Below, in pieces: positions 1 through 10,077 of a stretch of 64,000 nt of DNA. This stretch comes from Rhizophlyctis rosea (lineage: Eukaryota > Chytridiomycota > Chytridiomycetes > Rhizophlyctidales > Rhizophlyctidaceae), in assembly GCA_027596075.1 (NCBI GenBank), contig JADGJC010000104.1, positions 56,231-120,230 of the forward strand. Reading direction: 5' to 3'. Every line of letters begins with the position of its first letter. Position 1 is the first letter of the stretch. The notes under the pieces are model-generated. The model saw nothing but the letters and a program-made list of their open reading frames with translations. It made no database searches and had not been told where the DNA came from. A program made the translations under genes and the position numbers.

Positions 1-2862
1 CAAAGCATTTGATGCCTTTGCCCAAGTAGCATGTAATATGCGTGGGCATCTGGAGACTCAATTAAGCACTTCAGGGGTCCAGCAACGCCGGTAAAATGTC
101 TGCAGTTCCTGTGGACGGCTAAAACGGTTTCTAGAAGTTTTGTTGAAAAATCTTAGCTCATCCACCTTGAAACCGTGGACGTTGCGCCATTGAAGCACAT
201 CTGCAAAGTGATAAACATCATTTCGCCAGAACACCGGATCCGTCTTCGGAGGGCAAGACACTACGGTTGGTGGTTGGCACATCTCCAAGTTTGTTTCAAA
301 GATGAACAACGATCATAGGTCATTGGCAACAGGCAACATTTCAGTGGAGGTCTTGACTGGAATGTCTGTACGCGGAAGAACTAACGAAAAGGGAGAAGAA
401 AACGGAGGAAGAAAGAATTAAACGGGAGAAAAAAACTACAGCACGCAGTATTCCCGTGTGGTCCCACCACAGTACTGACTGCGCCAACACCAGCTTAACT
501 TCGAAGATCAGACGGGATCCGGTGCTTTCTGGTGTGTATGGCTGTAGTTACGAGGATTGTAATGGGTATCATTCTCATCTGAAAATGATGAAACAAAAAC
601 TCACTGGTCTGGTGTATTTTGGACTGCCTTACAGGCCGGCTGTTGTCTGGCAGAGTTTTGACGGAACCTGCTAAGGGCCTCCTGACCCATGCCATGACAG
701 CCGTTGAGTGCAATCAGATGATAGGGCTACTTGCCGGCGCGAAGTGCATAGCGAAACTTGACAGCTGATGCAAAATGATGGACATATAATATATCCCGGT
801 CAGTCGGTCATCACGGAATTCATCATGGGTCGCTACCTATGAGTTCAAATGCTTGTAACAACCGAAGTCAACCCATGATGACATCTTTAAGGAAGACCAC
901 AAAAATTGCCTGTAAGGTCCTAATAACGCGGAGGAAGGCGGAGACCGCCTATTATGCCATGGCACCTATGTATATGTGGGGAACAGGGGAATGCAAAAGA
1001 ACAAGGAAGCAAAGTTGAAAGGACGCGAATGCCAGTGGGAGACTCGTAACCTACAGTAGCTGGCTAAGTCCTCCGCAGCTATCCTGCAGCGCGTTCCGCC
1101 AAGATTTGGCTCGGTCGGTTCACTGTCGGAGTGACGGCCGCTCGCTCCAGCCTCCAACATGTTCTACATTGTACGTGCGACATTTCTATATAGATGTTTA
1201 ATTTGACTCTTATGGCAGGTTGCACAAACTGGAACACGCGATCAGCGGCGAACCTGGCTGCACTTGCTTTCCTTGGTGCGGGGTAGGACATGTGGCGGGG
1301 CGCGGAATTGGAAGCTTATGAGGCAATTAAATCATTCAATCTCACTGAATCCCATATGGCATCTGAAAAAAAAAAGGACCAGGAATGCCACCCATGCTGT
1401 TTGGCATATGGTATCTACATCTACATACGGCCGAGAGTGACCTGGGTTCTTGATGCGTTTCGACTTTTGCTTCTTGGACTTTCAAGTCGACGAAAGCTTG
1501 CGATTCCTATCCTACCGGCTGCAGCGCAAATGCCGCGCCGATGAGTCACCATAACCCAAAATGAGAGCCACCTCTGCGCATAATGAGCTTGGGGTAAACC
1601 GACTTCTGGGAAACTCCGCATTCTTCGAAAATCCTGCCTCCTGGAAATATCGCGGTTGAAAGTAGGCTCGGGCGCAGCAGTAAGGGGCTGAGGAGTGATG
1701 CAATTTGGGTGTAGCTGAGGCGTAGGAGATCGCCACTGTGGCACCGTGGAGCTATGCATGTGTAACAACGGATGAGTTGGGAATGTAGCACGGTAACACG
1801 CAGGGTCCCTCCAACCCAATATGGCCGGTTGCCGAACTTGTCAGTTGCGTTGCAGGATGCATGTGGTCTAATAGTCGGAGACACAGCTCCATCAAGGATT
1901 CATAAGGGGTCCAGTTCGGGGCCACATAGCATTGACAGCAAGCAAGACCCTGCTGGAAACCCCACACTCGGAGCCGTCACACCGACTTGTCAACTTGCAA
2001 CTTGCGATGAAATCCGTCACTGCGGGTTTGTGGCGAACTGCCGGACCGGTTCACTGGGACAAATCGGTCATGCCGGTCGGCCTTGTTGTGTGGAAATCAC
2101 GAAGCTCAAGGGGGGAGTGTTCCGCACAAGTGGGTCCTATGCGGAGTCGCGAACAGGGTTGGTTCATGGAGACTCAAAGGGAGGGAGTCTAACCCCAACC
2201 CATGTAGAATTTTAGGCTATGGCAGGACTTTCACAACAATTCCAGAACCCATAAGCAATCCCCCCGCGGCAGAGCTTTGCACTCTTCGGAGACTTCATCA
2301 TCTAAGGGGTGTTCCTGCATGATGCGGCTGCTCAGAACTTTTGGAGTCTGACCCATCAGCAATCGTTGTAAACATAGCAATTGAAATAATCCAAAAAAGT
2401 TTCACTGGTAACATTAGGAGTTTCTGGTGCAACTGATCGACTGTCAGGCAGTGTCTCAGCCTGCTTATAAGACCGTCTTATCCGACTGGCCCCAAAGGGT
2501 TCGCATTCTTTGCCTCCGATAGTCACATTCGAGCAAGTCGCGTGCATTAGCTAGAGTCCTCCTCCTGCTGCGTGGTATGGCATAGCTTCGGCACAAGGGA
2601 AACCGCGTCTTGCATCATCGTACGCCTTGTGTGCTTATGTGCTGAGACACTTGTTGATACCCCACAGCATACATAAGCGTCACTCCCATATTCCTCCGTC
2701 CGGTCCGGTGACAATCGCCCTTATGTTCTGTTGAACTTTGTAAAATAGTTTATAGCCTTTCATTAACGCGCGAGCTGGTCTTGACGCTACCTTGTATACA
2801 TCATTTCGTTTATCGGTCTTCCTCACCTTGCACCCTTTTTCACGCTCTTCGCCCCCGCCAAC
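1..2862. other. Gene-poor stretch upstream of the C2H2 gene
   Basis: Both strands carry many short overlapping open frames (for example plus 1772-2215 and minus 1421-1819), but none has a recognisable domain, consistent splice structure or start context. I treat them as chance frames. The one frame that looks slightly protein-like is listed separately at 58-309. No tRNA, repeat array or transposon end was seen. Confidence 0.5.
58..309 (-). CDS. Possible small or partial hypothetical protein
   Basis: An 83-codon frame with a protein-like composition rich in aromatic and charged residues (motifs such as DVYHFADVLQW and ELQTFYRRCW). It could be the last exon of a longer gene or an uncharacterised small protein. 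I found no convincing splice acceptor just upstream and no family match. A chance frame cannot be excluded. Confidence 0.2.
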   Translation of the reverse strand: MFIFETNLEMCQPPTVVSCPPKTDPVFWRNDVYHFADVLQWRNVHGFKVDELRFFNKTSRNRFSRPQELQTFYRRCWTPEVLN

Positions 2863-4479
2863 ATGCTCCAAGCAAGCTTCCCTCCTATGCGCAACCACCC
2901 GCGGTACATGGAAGAAACAGCCTATCCTTCACCTACCCACAAACGTGTCGACTCCGCCTTCTCATCACCATCCGGGATTACCTCTCCCATCGACATGCCT
3001 TCAACAATCACAAACTCTCCCTCGCAAAAGTATCCCGTCAGTCCCCGGCTACGATTACTCGCTCCCATGGACGAAGGATACACATCAGGTTCATCGTGCG
3101 ACTCAATATCGCCAATGGACAGGCAAAATCAAGAGATGATGCAGTCGGTCAACCCAGACCTGATGTGTCCTCCTTCACCAACCATGACTACTGCCGAACC
3201 GGCTGGAAACACGGGTTACTACATGCCGTCGCCGTCACATGACTCGATGATGGGCGACTTCAATGGTGCACAAGGCTACATGGACGGTCGACCAAGAAGC
3301 GATTCCATCATGTCTGTTCAATCTCAACATGGCGATGGTATGTACATGAACAATGGAGTACCGCGGTCAACTGCACGTCCAATCCCCATGAACGACTCCT
3401 TCCCTCCTTCATCGTCCTACCGATCTCACCAATCTCACAACGCGCAACAGTCAACATCAAGCATGATGGGCTCAAACCCATCATCCTATTCATCCAATAC
3501 CTCCAACTTCCATGACGAGTATACACCCATTCCACGCGACGATCGCCCTCTTCCATTCACTCGTTTCGATGACGACTACTCCATGACACCTCCTCCCCAA
3601 TCTCAACCTCTCTTCAATCATCGCAGACCAACACATACCCGCAACCATTCCACATCATCCCTTTCCTCCGTCGCCTGCTCTCCATCCTTCCAAGCACCAC
3701 ACCCTCCATCCCACCGCAACACATACCAATCACACTCGCGTCGGATGTCCTACGACCCTCGTATGCTTCGTCAGGACTACTCTGCACCACCCATGCGACG
3801 ATTCTCGACTCCATACCAGCGAGCATACGGAAACGGAAACATGGCAAATAACAACGGATTCAACAACATGAAATCCGAATCTCCGTCATGGACACCATCC
3901 TCTTCTCCGATCATGGACGCCGACGTCTTATCCCCAGAAGACACATCAGGACCCGCACCTTCCCTTCCACCCTCACCAACCCTCACCGTCGTCCCACCCC
4001 CATCCCAACAACAACAACAACAACAACAACAATCCCCCCAACCAACCCCCAGCCACCAATGGAACTTCGTCCAAGAAGACCCCTCCCTCCAACCCCTCGA
4101 AATCCCCGCCCACATCGACGCCCAAACCGGCACCGCAATAATAGACGGCTGCCCCATCGACATCACAACCGACGACGAAGCAACCTCCATCCTCGGCCTC
4201 TCCGGCGCGCGCTTTAAATGCCAATTCCCCGACTGCAACAAGTTGTTTGAGAAGCTGAGTAATTTGAAGCAGCATGCGAGGTTGCATCGGGCTGAGAGGA
4301 ATTGGAGATGTGATGCGGAGGGGTGTGGGAGGGCGTTTATGAGACGGCAGGATTTGAGGAGGCATAAGGCGGGGCATGGGGAGGGTGGGGGGCGGAAGTG
4401 GGAGTGTGGGAATTGTGGGACGAAGTTTACGAGGAGTGATGCGTTGCATAGGCACGTTAAGGCTAAGAGGTGTTTGTAG
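2863..4479 (+). CDS. C2H2 zinc-finger transcription factor (three C-terminal fingers)
   Basis: A single uninterrupted 538-codon frame. Residues 1 to about 440 are low-complexity and rich in Ser, Pro, Asn and Met, with a CAA-encoded glutamine run near residues 382-391, typical of a disordered activation region. Residues about 449-538 hold three consecutive C2H2 fingers. The first two are of the long CxxxxC type (CQFPDC and CDAEGC followed by HxxxH) and the third is CGNCGTKFTRSDALHRH, placed at the extreme C-terminus. A C-terminal tandem of fingers behind a Q/S/P-rich region recalls fungal Crz1-like regulators, but no calcineurin-docking motif was confirmed, so no symbol is given. Expected role: nuclear, sequence-specific DNA binding. 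The 3' part switches from C-rich to G-rich codon usage near 4225, exactly where the finger region begins. Confidence 0.9.
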   Translation: MLQASFPPMRNHPRYMEETAYPSPTHKRVDSAFSSPSGITSPIDMPSTITNSPSQKYPVSPRLRLLAPMDEGYTSGSSCDSISPMDRQNQEMMQSVNPDLMCPPSPTMTTAEPAGNTGYYMPSPSHDSMMGDFNGAQGYMDGRPRSDSIMSVQSQHGDGMYMNNGVPRSTARPIPMNDSFPPSSSYRSHQSHNAQQSTSSMMGSNPSSYSSNTSNFHDEYTPIPRDDRPLPFTRFDDDYSMTPPPQSQPLFNHRRPTHTRNHSTSSLSSVACSPSFQAPHPPSHRNTYQSHSRRMSYDPRMLRQDYSAPPMRRFSTPYQRAYGNGNMANNNGFNNMKSESPSWTPSSSPIMDADVLSPEDTSGPAPSLPPSPTLTVVPPPSQQQQQQQQQSPQPTPSHQWNFVQEDPSLQPLEIPAHIDAQTGTAIIDGCPIDITTDDEATSILGLSGARFKCQFPDCNKLFEKLSNLKQHARLHRAERNWRCDAEGCGRAFMRRQDLRRHKAGHGEGGGRKWECGNCGTKFTRSDALHRHVKAKRCL

Positions 4480-5579
4480 GGGGGTTTGGGGGTGTATTTT
4501 CTTTTATTGTACCTTTTGGATGTAATGGTGGGATGGTGTTGTTGATGTCGGGGAGTTGAGAGAAAGAATACCTGTTCTCGAATGCTAGATCATTTTGGGA
4601 TGGGATGTTTATTGTTTAGAGTACATTAAACCCCTTTTCGTTAGTACCCTTTCCTTTTTCAATCCGTAATGCCGTGGAAATGCTGGTTGTTTCCTATTGC
4701 ATGCGAACATTGTAGATAGAGCTTCTTTGCGTTTTTGCTTCTTGTCCGTCCTAGTCTCTTCGTTTCTGTGTAATTTTGTGGTTCGTGTATAACTTCCTCC
4801 TTGGCTGCGAGCTGGTATGGATGTTTTTCTTGATGGAAAATGTCCTCTTGCGGCCTGTTATGGGGAGCTGAATAAACAGTCCAATGTGTAATTATCTTGT
4901 GAGTGTTTGATGTTTGTGGGAGTGTGCTCTTAGGAGAAGTTTGAGTTTCCTTTCGTCCTATGAAATTATTGTCGAATGCACTGACTGTCTCCTTCTCACC
5001 ACCTAATTACATACCAGACGTAATGAAAGATTTGCCATAGTCTACTTTGACAGCAATGATCTTGTCTGCGGGTATTTTTCCCACGTGTTTGTTTACATTC
5101 CAAGCCACTCCGGCCGCAAAGTAAATAAATAAACGGCGTGCTGCGCCATATGGCCCGTTTGTGTTGCCTACTTGACCCCTTTTGGCAGGAGGCCACCTTC
5201 CACACCAACAACGCGGCAGGCGAGGAGAGATGGGCGGGCAACTTTGAAACTGACATCCTCCGTGTTTGTTTGGCATCCACCATCCCACTGCACGCTCTTC
5301 ACACCTCTTACCCGCTGCCAATTGCAGGTGTGGGAATAACGTCGGCAGAGGGAAGGACGCAAGTAGTAAAGGTCTATTGAAAGACGTTAGCAAAACGCTC
5401 ACTGGAGAAAGAGAGGCTGGACGAAGATTGGCACAGTCTGCCATATTGACAATCTTTAGTGTTGTGACGGCGATTACAATTGTGTGAATATCTTGTAGGT
5501 AAGAGTTCATACCATTATGTCCATCACGAACAGCATTCACCAATGCCCCATATCCATGCAGCCGACATCACACGCAACC
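4480..5579. other. Intergenic region between C2H2 and IQ-motif genes
   Basis: T-rich and G/T-rich 3' flank of the zinc-finger gene, with a possible AATAAA polyadenylation signal near 4871. Short frames on both strands (for example minus 5007-5543) show no domain. The last part probably holds the promoter and 5' UTR of the next gene. Confidence 0.5.
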
Positions 5580-8500
5580 ATGTCCCGCGACTCCTACTCA
5601 GACGTGTCGTCCTTCATGAACGACACGGCCTTCTCCTCCTTCTTCAACCAAAATGGTGGCCAAAACGGTCGCCCAGACGGCGGCCGCTCCCGCTCCCCTG
5701 CTCGCGGTGGACCAGGGGACAGAAATAACTCGCAAATTCGGAGCGCCTCCCCCGCGAGGGGTGTAGCGTCTTCTGTGCAGCAGCGGAGCAGATCACCGTC
5801 GTATTCGAGGGGTGCGCCGGTTGATGATAGGGGGAGGGCGTCGAGTTCTACGAGGGGTGGTGAGTCGTGAGGATTTGGTATCGATGCGAGTTGTGTGCTT
5901 ATTGTCATGTTTTGGATATAGCACCTCAACCGGCTCGGTCTCGTGATAGTTTTGGGTTGGGTGGGGAGCGAGGCGGTGCGAGACCTTCGTCGCCGGCACC
6001 GGTAAGTGACAGCATGTCTATTTGAGAGCATCTCGAGGGCAGCCACTTAATGATTGAGCGCTGCGTTCTTAGGTCGCAAATCAGTCCCGTGCCATGGATT
6101 TTGAGCGATTACTCGATTCTTCCGAGACCAAAAAGTTGTCGTCCACCCCCGATCGCATGCGGAGTATTGAGGTACAGTTCAAGATTGAAAGAAATGGAAG
6201 TCAATCAGACGATATTCACTTCATTGATTGCCTTTCAGGTCAAACCTAGCCCTAGACCAAAGCTTGAAGCCAAGTCAGCCATTTCCGATCCCGACACCGG
6301 GTTGGTCTCATTCTTGAAAGAAGCATTATCCGAAGATCAAGGAGAGCAGAGGGGCCGATCTCTTCCAACACCTCCTTCGCGTGCACCCCGCCCGTCCACC
6401 TATCTTCCACGCCCGTCAGTAGACAACGTTCGCCTCATCAACCCTCCAAACCCACCAAATGGCTTCACCTCTGACCCTAACTTGCAAAGCCGGGGCGGCC
6501 CTTCGCGCGCCATGAGCCCAATGGGTCGAATGACCGCTCGTGGAACACAGGACGAGAGTGATGAAGATGATGAACTGTTTGATCGTGCACCGAAGAAGAA
6601 GGGTCAGGTCTCTTTGGCGGAATTCCTTCGTACAAGTGAACCGCCTCCCCCATCCAAACCCGTACCTCTTGTTGATCCTTCAAAGGTGAAAAAGGGCCTC
6701 TTTGCACGAAAGCAGAGCACGCCTGGTCCCACTGCTCCCAGCGGCCCCAGCGCGGCGCCAGCACAACCGAAGAAATATCAAATGATTCACATTCCATATG
6801 AATTACCTGAACTCAACTTTGAGCCTACGACCACGTCATCCTTGCCAAGTTCCAACCAGGACAACTACACCCCATCCTCCGTCCAAGCCGGTGTCAGTCA
6901 ATCCTACTCCAACCCATCCACACCCACCACCCAATCATCCCAACCATCCTGGCCATCCCCACCCGTCTACGACTCCCGCGGAAGCCTCGACGGCCGCCCC
7001 AGTCTCGACACAAACCGCGTCCGCCGCGTCCCAGACCCACCAGTCAACTCCAGCCGCATCCCGGCACCCACAACCCCAACATCCATCCACAGCGTCCACA
7101 GCGTCCCACCTACTCCAACAACGCAAATCCAGCGGAAACCCGTCCCACTTCCCGCCACACCCCCACAAGAATCTTACCCACAAGACCAACAACAACCCCA
7201 ACCCCACACCCCGCAACACCACCAAACGGCAACATCGACTCTTTCTCGTGTGGGCGTTCCCAACCCGGTCGCGGTCGTCGAACCCGAGTCCCAACGCGCC
7301 GTGGTACTTAACATCCCAACACCGCAAGCTACACCGCCGGCGAGTCCGAGCCTTCTGCCCGTTACGGTTGCGAAGGCTGTTATGGTTGAGACGGGGACGG
7401 ATGCGGAGGATTTGGTTGTGAAGCCGCTTATGAAGGATAAGGAGACAGATCCTTCGGTTGAGACGTATCAGTTGAGGGTGAGGAGTGGTGCCTGTGCGAG
7501 GTCGGTAGCGATGGAGGGGAAGAGTGTTGATGAGGTTGTTGCGGGGTTGGTTGGATTGGATAGTGCTTTTGGTGTTGTTGGGGAGGTTCTGAGGAGGGTT
7601 AGGGCGGTTGGTGCGGTTGAGGCGGAGAAGGAGGTGAAGAGTGAGGAGGTTGTTGAGGGTGATGATGGGAAGTGGGTCGTGGTTGTTCGTCCGGCTTCTG
7701 AGGGTGGGAAGGGAGATGTTGTTGAAGCTACGGTCCAAACGGATGTTGAGGAAGTACAAGTTGCTACGCCGTCGGAGGCTGAGACAATAGCTCGGTCGAT
7801 TGTGGAACAGCTTGTTAGTGCTGCTGTTCCGGCTTCTGAGCCTTCTATTGAGGTTATTGAAGTTGTGGAGGTTGAGAAATCGTGTGCCGTTTGTGCGAAG
7901 AGGGATTTGGAGGCTTTTGTGAGGGGTTTGGTTGAGGGGTGTGTGCACAAGGTGTTGGAGACGAAGGTGGTGGAGACGGATGAGGATCTGGAGAAGGTCG
8001 TTAGGGCTCAAGCGTATGTTAGGGGACGGTTGGCGAGAAGTCGGGTTAGCCAGCTTCGTCGGGAGGAGGCGGTGCCTGTTGAGGATGAGAACCTTGATAA
8101 GGTTATTAGGGCTCAGGCGTATGTTAGGGGACATTTGGCGAGGAGGGGGTACAAGGCGCTTCGGGAAGGGAAGGAGGTTGTTGTTGTACCTGCTACCGTT
8201 GTTGAGGAGGTTGCGCAGGAGGCTGCCCGTGCGCATGCTGCCCCCATCGATGAGAGCAAGGTCATCAAGGTGCAGGCGTATGTGCGGGGTCAGTTGACTC
8301 GACGGGGCTATTATGCGGTTTTGGATGAGACTACCGAGAAGCCGGCCCCGGCTGAGGAGGGCTCATCCCCAATCGATGAGAGCAAGGTCGTGAAGGTCCA
8401 AGCCTATGTCCGCGGTCAGCTCACACGACGAGGTTTCTATACATCCCTTGACGAGACCAGCGAAGGTGCCAGCGCAGCACCCGCCGCAACAGAAGCAACA

Positions 8501-8914
8501 ACCACCACCGAAATCGACACCCAAACCCCCTCCACACCCACCACCGAAACACCCACCCAAACCCCACCAACACCCACCACCGAAACAACCACCCAAACTC
8601 CGACCCCGACCCACGCCGACACCCTCGTCACCGAATCCCTCGCTTCGCAACTCGCAGCGCTCCGCTCCGCGCTTGTTGCTGAACGCGTTGCAAGGGAGAA
8701 GGCCGAGCGTGTGGCGGAGGAACGGAGGAAGCAGGTTGAGAATGTTGAGGGTGTTGTGAAGGTTCAGGAAGAGTGTTTGGGAGTTTTGGCGAGAGTTGCG
8801 TATGGGGTTGTTGAGGGGGAGATTAGGAGGAGGGGAGAGTTGGAGAGAAGTTTGGATGGGTTGGTTGGGTATGTTCAGAGTGTTGGGGGGAAGGTTAAGA
8901 GGGTTGATGCGTAG
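5580..8914 (+). CDS. IQ-motif (calmodulin-binding) proline-rich coiled-coil protein
   Basis: Spliced model: exons 5580-5859, 5922-6001, 6073-6171 and 6239-8914, all GT...AG introns of 62-71 nt with matching phases, giving about 1044 aa. The chosen ATG has context AACCATG. In-frame ATGs at 5517 and 5556 are alternatives. The N-terminal two thirds are Ser/Pro/Arg-rich and low complexity. Four IQ-like motifs follow at about residues 737, 771, 826 and 868, each reading A/V-Q-A-Y-V-R-G-x-L-x-R, the IQxxxRGxxxR pattern that binds calmodulin or myosin-type light chains. A Thr/Pro-rich linker and a C-terminal heptad-like helix (about 953-1040) complete it. It is likely a cytosolic scaffold regulated by Ca2+/calmodulin. 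The four IQ units are near-identical at the DNA level (GCGTATGT tracts), which suggests recent internal duplication. The specific cellular role is unknown. Confidence 0.8.
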
Positions 8915-9232
8915 ATATCGTGGGACTTGAAGATTTAAAAATTAGAGTTGTTTGTTAAGTTTATTTCCCTTTTAATCTTTTTTGTGGGACGGGGTATAGG
9001 AAGAAAGAGTAGATCGGATAGAGTTAGGTTTTCCTTGTGGTGTGAAGCTTTCTTCGCAATTTGATTAGATTTCATAGTAAAAAATAAAAACATGTGGGTT
9101 TTGCTTGTAACTTTTTTTCGATAGTTTATAAAGTGGTCGTTCCTCTTATTGCAAAGGTTCGACCCCATTCAAATAGAGCTTGTCGCTTTTCTGAATTTCT
9201 GATGTTTGTCCCCTTCGGTTGTCAGACGCGTA
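8915..9232. other. Intergenic, 3' flank of IQ gene
   Basis: AT-rich trailer of the IQ-motif gene, with T-tracts and AAAATAAAAAC near 9079. No gene seen. Confidence 0.4.
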
Positions 9233-9262
9233 ACTGGCCCAATGGATAAGGCGTCGCCCTCC
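9233..9262 (+). pseudogene. Truncated copy of the tRNA-Arg 5' half
   Basis: The stretch from ACTGGCCC through AAGGCGTC, followed by CCCTCC, matches the 5' half of the tRNA-Arg at 9536, with G for T just before CCCTCC. The copy lacks the first acceptor bases and everything after the anticodon region, so it cannot fold into a tRNA. It lies about 304 nt upstream of the intact gene in the same orientation. Confidence 0.6.
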
Positions 9263-9535
9263 CGCAGGCGTGGCCTCCAGAGGAAGGCCTACACAATCCA
9301 CTTCACTGGTTCCACTACTTACCATAGTTGTGCATCATGACAGAAAATATTCGCGCTGCAAAAGCTACATTCATGCTATTACACGCCCAAACAATCAACA
9401 TGTGGGCCCGGAGTGGCCATCCGTATGGGCTGTGCGCTTGCAAGAGAGTTCTGGTTTGCCACATTGCCCCCCTCTCCCCTCGCCCTATGAACATCTGTAT
9501 ACTTATTTTGTTAAAAATATTTCACTGAACATGAA

Positions 9536-9620
9536 GCCCGACTGGCCCAATGGATAAGGCGTCTCCCTCCTAACTGGAGTTGCAAGGAGAAGATTGCGGG
9601 TTCGAGTCCCGCGTTGGGTT
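9536..9620 (+). tRNA. tRNA-Arg(CCT) with a 12-nt intron
   Basis: Acceptor GCCCGAC pairs with GTTGGGT (9613-9619). The D-arm reads GCCCAATGGATAAGGC. Anticodon stem TCTCC pairs with GGAGA, the loop is C-T-CCT-A-A, and the T-arm is GCGGG-TTCGAGT-CCCGC. The extra ACTGGAGTTGCA lies after position 37, the canonical nuclear tRNA intron site. Its GGAG can pair with the anticodon CTCC as required by the splicing endonuclease. A TTTT tract shortly after the end fits Pol III termination. The mature length would be 73 nt before CCA addition. Confidence 0.88.
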
Positions 9621-10077
9621 CGAAATTTTCGCGATTGGAATCTCTTTTTGTTTTCTTTTGTTTTTGGAGGGTTGTAAACGCTGGATTTCGTTATCAACTG
9701 CCGGCTCAAGCCCTGATGACATGGTCCCATGCGGAACTTCGTTTTCGATTGGTCACGGTGAACTCATTTCCAGGTTTTGTCCAGTATGCTCCTCAATTCT
9801 CTCACCGAAGTAACCAACATTCCTATCCATGTCCCAGCACAGCCTGTACAAAAAAGAGCCGTCGTGGCATACAATCTGGCCCCGAAAAGATCGAAATATT
9901 TTTTTTCGACATCATCTCTCTAATTAACCTTCTATCGCTTCGCGATGCAGGCGCCCAAAACAATAGGCAGGTTAATCGAATTAGGTTCATCGCAACCATT
10001 AACGCTGCCGTCCCTTCACTCCCTTTCCAGTAACATGAGTACGAATCAATCCAGTAATAAGCAGAGCAACTTACGGG
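9621..10077. other. Intergenic between tRNA-Arg and the ankyrin-TIR gene
   Basis: Contains the tRNA terminator T-tract and the 3' flank of the minus-strand ankyrin-TIR gene. The plus-strand frames at 9580-9813 and 9614-10033 overlap the tRNA trailer and look non-coding. Confidence 0.4.

Noticed and set aside
1421..1884. Overlapping minus-strand frames of 112-132 codons
   Set aside because: No domain, no consistent frame and no splice support; several frames overlap with equal length, as expected by chance.
1772..2215. Plus-strand frame of 147 codons
   Set aside because: Composition and lack of any motif suggest a chance frame.
5007..5543. 178-codon minus-strand frame between two genes
   Set aside because: No recognisable domain; lies in the promoter region of the IQ gene.
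6935..8236. 433-codon minus-strand frame opposite the IQ gene
   Set aside because: It is the antisense shadow of a biased coding exon with perfect IQ motifs on the plus strand.
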